Shown: positions 60,373-64,000 of the stretch, one piece after another
Position numbering within the stretch: position 1 is the first letter of the stretch
Layout of the letters: each line of letters starts with the position of its first letter
Source of the DNA: Sphingomonas baiyangensis
GTDB taxonomy: Bacteria > Pseudomonadota > Alphaproteobacteria > Sphingomonadales > Sphingomonadaceae
DNA: 64,000 nucleotides
Reading direction: 5' to 3'
NCBI RefSeq assembly: GCF_005144715.1
Contig: NZ_SWKR01000002.1
Span: 124,001 to 188,000 of the forward strand
Notes under the pieces: model-generated
The model's input: only the letters and a program-made list of their open reading frames with translations
What the model was told of the DNA's origin: nothing
The model's database searches: none
Translations under genes and position numbers: made by a program

Positions 60373-62787
60373 TCAGTCCTCGGCCATCGCCTCGATCGCG
60401 AGCAGTTCGGCTTCCTCGAGCAGCGCGTCGTCGGCAGTGCCGTGCGCCACGCTCTCGCGCCCGATGAGCACGAGCACAGGCACCGCCAGCGGGCTGATCC
60501 GCTCGAGATCGACATGCAGCATCGTCGGCCCCGCGCGATCGAGCAGATGCGCTAGCCGCCCCACATCGGTCATCCGCGCGCGCGCATCCTCCCAAGCCGC
60601 CTGGAGCAGCAGGTGCGTCGGCTCGTACTTGCGCAGCACGTCGTAGATGAGGTCGGTCGAGAAGGTGACCTGCTTGCCCGTCTTCTTGCGGCCGGGATGC
60701 TGGCGCTCGACCAGCCCGCCGATCACCGCCACTTCGCGGAACGCGCGCTTGAGCAGCGCCGATTGCTGCACCCAGTCGACGAACTCGTGCTCGAGAATGT
60801 CAGGCGAGAACAAGGCGGCGGGGTCGGTGATTTTTTCGAGCCCGTAGCAGGCGAGCGCATAGTCGTTCGAGACGAAGCCGAGTGGCTTGAGGCCCATTGC
60901 CTCCATCCGCCGGGTTATCAGCATGCCGAGCGACTGGTGCGCGTTCCAGCCTTCGAAGCTGTAGGCGACCATGTAGTGCCGCCCCTCGCGCGGGAAAGTC
61001 TCGACAAGCAGCTGCGCCGGATCGGGCAGCACCGATCGGCGTTCCTGCACTTCGAGCCATTCGCGCACGTCGGGCGGAAAGCGCCGCCACGCCTCGCGAT
61101 CGTGCAGGAAACTGCGCACGCGATGCGCGAGATTGGTCGAAAGCGGCATCCGCGCACCGACATAGGTAGGAATGCGCGCGGGCTTGCTGGTGGCGCGCAC
61201 CACCAGATCGAGGTCGCTCATCCGCTCGACTTCCAGACTCATGCCCGCGAAGAAAAAGGTATCGCCGGGCGAGAGCGTGGCGGCGAAATATTCCTCGACG
61301 GTGCCGAGCTTGCGGCCGTTCTTGAAGCGCACGTCGAGCGTCGGCGCGTCGACGATGATGCCGGCATTCAGGCGGTGCTGCGTGACGAAGCGCGGATGGC
61401 TCACGCGCCACAGCCCGTTGGGCCCGCGCACCAGCCGCTTGAAACGGTCATAGGCCTTCAGCGCATAGCCGCCATCGGCGATGAAGCTCAGCACGCGCTC
61501 GAATGTCGCGTCGTCGAGCGCCGAATAGGGCAATGCTGCGCGGACCTCGTGCAGCATCTCCGCAGCATCGAAGGGTTCGGCGCAGGCGCAGGCCATCAGA
61601 TGCTGCGCCAGCACGTCGAGGCTGCCGGGGCGGAAAATGTCGGGGTCGAGCTCGCCGGCGCGCACTGCATCGAGCGCTGCCTGCGCTTCGAGATATTCGA
61701 AGCGGTTGCCCGGTACCAGCACTGCCTGCGACGCCTCGTCGAGCCGGTGGTTGGCGCGACCGATGCGCTGGAGCAGTCGCGACGATCCCTTGGGCGCGCC
61801 CATCTGGATCACGCAGTCGACATCGCCCCAGTCGACGCCGAGATCGAGGCTGGCGGTGGCGACCAGCGCGCGCAGCCGCCCGTCGGCCATCGCGGCTTCC
61901 ACCTTGCGCCGCGCCTCGCGCGCGAGGCTGCCGTGATGGACGCCCATCGGCAGATTGGCGTCGTTGACCTTCCACAGATCCTGGAAGATCAACTCGGCGA
62001 GGCTGCGCGTGTTGCAGAACACGATGGTGGTGCGCCGCGCGGTGATCTCCTCCATCACCTGGGGCGCCGCATAACGGCCCGAATGGCCCGACCACGGTAC
62101 GCGGCCTTCGGGCAGCAGGATCGCGATGTCGGGCTCGGCGCCCGGCTCGCCCTCGACCAGCGTGACCGTGTCGATGTCGCCATCGGGCGCCAGCCATGCG
62201 CGATAGCCGTCGGGATCGGCGACCGTCGCCGACAGCGCGACGCGGCGCAGCGCCGGCGCCAGCCGCTGGAGCCGCGCCATGCAGAGCGACAACAGGTCGC
62301 CACGCTTGCCCGTGGCGAAGGCGTGCACCTCGTCGATCACCACGCAGCGCAACCCTGCGAACAGCGCCGCACTGTCGGGGTAGCTCAGCAGCAGACTGAG
62401 CGACTCGGGAGTGGTGAGCAGGATGTTGGGCGGGCGCACGCGCTGGCGCGCCTTGCGGTCGCTCGGCGTGTCGCCGGTGCGCGCCTCGACGGTGATCGCC
62501 AGCTCCATCTCGGCGATCGGCGCCAGCAGGTTGCGCTGCACGTCGATCGCCAGCGCCTTGAGTGGAGAGATATAGAGCGTGTGCAGACCCTCGCGCGGCG
62601 TCTCGATCAGCTCGGCGAGTGTCGGCAGGAAGCCCGACAGCGTCTTGCCCGCGCCGGTGTTGGCGACGAGCAGCGCGTGGCGGCCCGCGCGCGCGGCGGC
62701 GAGCATGTCGGTCTGGTGCCGGCGCGGCCGCCAACCGCGCGCGGCGAACCAGGCATCGAGTAGAGGCGGCAGCGCTGCCGCGCTCAT
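60373..62787 (-). CDS. Ligase-associated DNA damage response DEXH-box helicase (Lhr-like)
   Basis: An 804-residue superfamily 2 helicase. Walker A ANTGAGKTLSGF (about residues 42-53), TTPESLSLLL, DEXH box IDEVHAF, SATVAD (motif III), then QRIGRANHRLDE (motif VI) and a long C-terminal DEAD-assoc/Lhr region. It acts with a DNA ligase, exonuclease and PdeM in DNA repair in other bacteria. It starts within the stop of the AraC regulator (ATGA overlap). Confidence 0.9.
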   Translation of the reverse strand: MSAAALPPLLDAWFAARGWRPRRHQTDMLAAARAGRHALLVANTGAGKTLSGFLPTLAELIETPREGLHTLYISPLKALAIDVQRNLLAPIAEMELAITVEARTGDTPSDRKARQRVRPPNILLTTPESLSLLLSYPDSAALFAGLRCVVIDEVHAFATGKRGDLLSLCMARLQRLAPALRRVALSATVADPDGYRAWLAPDGDIDTVTLVEGEPGAEPDIAILLPEGRVPWSGHSGRYAAPQVMEEITARRTTIVFCNTRSLAELIFQDLWKVNDANLPMGVHHGSLAREARRKVEAAMADGRLRALVATASLDLGVDWGDVDCVIQMGAPKGSSRLLQRIGRANHRLDEASQAVLVPGNRFEYLEAQAALDAVRAGELDPDIFRPGSLDVLAQHLMACACAEPFDAAEMLHEVRAALPYSALDDATFERVLSFIADGGYALKAYDRFKRLVRGPNGLWRVSHPRFVTQHRLNAGIIVDAPTLDVRFKNGRKLGTVEEYFAATLSPGDTFFFAGMSLEVERMSDLDLVVRATSKPARIPTYVGARMPLSTNLAHRVRSFLHDREAWRRFPPDVREWLEVQERRSVLPDPAQLLVETFPREGRHYMVAYSFEGWNAHQSLGMLITRRMEAMGLKPLGFVSNDYALACYGLEKITDPAALFSPDILEHEFVDWVQQSALLKRAFREVAVIGGLVERQHPGRKKTGKQVTFSTDLIYDVLRKYEPTHLLLQAAWEDARARMTDVGRLAHLLDRAGPTMLHVDLERISPLAVPVLVLIGRESVAHGTADDALLEEAELLAIEAMAED

Positions 62788-63689
62788 GCCAGCCAGGGCA
62801 CCAGCCCCGGCAGTGCGGCGGTGCTCTCGAACTTGCGGCGCTGGCGCGATTCGAGGCCGAGCGTCAGCAGCGGCGTGGGCGTGCGCTCGAACTGGCCCGG
62901 CGTCATCCCGGCGAAGCGGCGGAATTCGCGCGTGCGGTGCGACTGGTCGTAGAAGCGCAGGCTGGCGATCACGTCGAGATCGGCGAAGGCGAGGCCGCGA
63001 GTCACGGCCGCCATGTCGAGGAAGCGGCTGCGGCGCAGCACCAGCTTTGGCGACACACCGAAGCCTGCCTGCACGCGCCGGTCGAGCGTGCGCTCGGACA
63101 CGCCGAGCCGTGCGGCGATCGCCGCGACGGGCAGCGTCGGATCAGCATGCGTCAGCGCCTCGAACGCTTCGGCGATCGGATCGACCGCGGCATCGGTCCG
63201 CGCGACCCATTCTCGTGCTACCGTTTCGAGCGCGGCAAGCGTCATGTCGGGATCGTCGGTGGCCGCGGCGGCGGTGGCGAAGGCGGCGCCAAGCGGATCA
63301 CCCATTGCGCGCAACTGGTCGGTCATGCCGACCGCGCTGGTGCCCGTCAGGCCTACCCAAGCGCCGGGCAGCACCGCGAAGCCGGCGGTGGTGAACGGTC
63401 CGCGCACGCGCACGCGCATCGGCCGCGATTGCGCGCCGAACAGCAAGGCGCCGTCGAACGCCTGCCAGCTGTCGGCGACCAGTGCTTCCCACTGGCCGCG
63501 CACCAGCACGCGCATGAATCCCGTTTCGTTGAGGATGAAATCGTCGACCACCGCGTCGGCGGGCTGGTCGACGATGGTCACGAACATCCGGGCGATGTGG
63601 CGTGCCAGGTCGGGCGCGGGCGCGCGATTGACCGATACGGGAAGCCCCCGCATCGTCTGCCCGGTCCGGGGGATCAGCGCCATCGCCAT
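62784..63689 (-). CDS. AraC family transcriptional regulator
   Basis: A 301-residue regulator. The N-terminal sensor half (about 1-190) is of the DUF6597-type found with many proteobacterial AraC proteins; the C-terminal half has two helix-turn-helix motifs: VAAIAARLGVSERTLDRRVQAGFG and the signature IASLRFYDQSHRTREFRRFAGMTPGQF. An ATG two codons downstream (63683) is an alternative start. It overlaps the helicase gene, so both may be cotranscribed. Target unknown. Confidence 0.85.
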   Translation of the reverse strand: MAMALIPRTGQTMRGLPVSVNRAPAPDLARHIARMFVTIVDQPADAVVDDFILNETGFMRVLVRGQWEALVADSWQAFDGALLFGAQSRPMRVRVRGPFTTAGFAVLPGAWVGLTGTSAVGMTDQLRAMGDPLGAAFATAAAATDDPDMTLAALETVAREWVARTDAAVDPIAEAFEALTHADPTLPVAAIAARLGVSERTLDRRVQAGFGVSPKLVLRRSRFLDMAAVTRGLAFADLDVIASLRFYDQSHRTREFRRFAGMTPGQFERTPTPLLTLGLESRQRRKFESTAALPGLVPWLA

Positions 63690-63735
63690 GCGACTGCGCT
63701 AAAGGTCGTGCGCCCCACGCGCAATCAGGCCTGGA

Positions 63736-63924
63736 TCAACGATGTTCGGCCGCTTTGTCGGCGCGATCCTGCTCGTCGTACATACGGTGCGTCGCGGCCT
63801 CGGTCCGCTCGATATCGTGCTTGGTGCCGCGATTGTGGCGCATGGCCCAGAGAATCGCGATCAGCAGCACGATCGGCCCCACGATGGTCAAAACGCCCCA
63901 TAGGCTGCTCATATCGATCGCCAT
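63736..63924 (-). CDS. Small single-span membrane protein
   Basis: A 62-residue protein with one hydrophobic helix (GVLTIVGPIVLLIAILWAM, about residues 10-28) followed by a charged cytoplasmic tail (KHDIERTEAATHRMYDEQD). A strong ribosome site AAGGAG sits before the ATG, supporting it as a real gene. No function known. Confidence 0.65.
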   Translation of the reverse strand: MAIDMSSLWGVLTIVGPIVLLIAILWAMRHNRGTKHDIERTEAATHRMYDEQDRADKAAEHR

Positions 63925-64000
63925 TTTGGTCTCCTTCCGGTTGCCCGTCCAACGTATGCTCGCCGCATTCGATCCGGCTTGCGATCATCGCGCGGCGCGC

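Overview
The window looks like chromosomal DNA of a sphingomonad (Sphingomonas or a close relative). It is very GC-rich by eye. It carries a SapC-family gene, large TonB-dependent receptors, ligase-associated repair genes of the alphaproteobacterial type, and several copies of the palindromic intergenic repeat (core like CTGAGCCTGTCGAAG) that is common in sphingomonad genomes. I see no rRNA, tRNA, CRISPR array, transposase or phage gene. Coding is dense, and many genes overlap by 1 to 4 bases (ATGA, GTGA or TGATG junctions), so most belong to long operons.

Layout. (1) 1-2466: border genes, namely a partial sapC, a GlcD-type FAD oxidase and a small secreted protein. (2) 2470-57707: a 55-kb accessory catabolic region. 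2470-14852 holds a 3-hydroxyacyl-CoA-dehydrogenase-like enzyme, an SDR, a fused [2Fe-2S]/FAD/[2Fe-2S] dehydrogenase subunit, a polar amino-acid ABC transporter with its binding protein fused to the permease, a DadA-like flavoprotein, a DHDPS-family lyase, an old yellow enzyme, a DUF885 peptidase-like protein and a polysaccharide-deacetylase-fold hydrolase. 14975-22435 holds two more DUF885 proteins, a methyltransferase and a TonB receptor. 22599-32056 holds an IclR regulator, a succinate-semialdehyde-type aldehyde dehydrogenase, a class III aminotransferase, a divergent GcvPA/GcvPB pair, an AcoX-like kinase and a two-subunit CoA-transferase. 32223-43914 is a secreted hydrolase operon: four M24 peptidases, one M20 peptidase, an alpha/beta hydrolase and the second TonB receptor. 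44018-57707 holds a LysR regulator, a DAP-decarboxylase-like PLP enzyme, a second alpha/beta hydrolase, a second dehydrogenase pair, a complete CUT1-type ABC transporter, a second DHDPS-family lyase and two SDRs. (3) 57908-63924: ordinary genes, namely a GIN-domain protein, pdeM, a retropepsin-like protease, the ligase-associated DEXH helicase, an AraC regulator and a small membrane protein.

How the genes may work together (inference). TonB receptors would bring an oligomeric or peptide-like compound into the periplasm. The secreted M24, M20, DUF885 and alpha/beta hydrolases would cut it. Two ABC transporters would import the pieces. Two DadA-like/ferredoxin-FAD dehydrogenases would oxidise cyclic or secondary amines, DHDPS-type lyases would open or cleave the products, and the aminotransferase, aldehyde dehydrogenase, GcvP-like decarboxylase and CoA-transferase would feed central metabolism. 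The M24 enzymes (a family with Xaa-Pro specificity) and the hydroxyproline-type oxidase/lyase combination point to peptides with imino acids or other N-heterocycles. No hydroxyproline epimerase is present and the true substrate cannot be read from sequence. An operator-like element recurring between divergent genes, together with the local IclR and LysR genes, suggests the region is controlled as one regulon.
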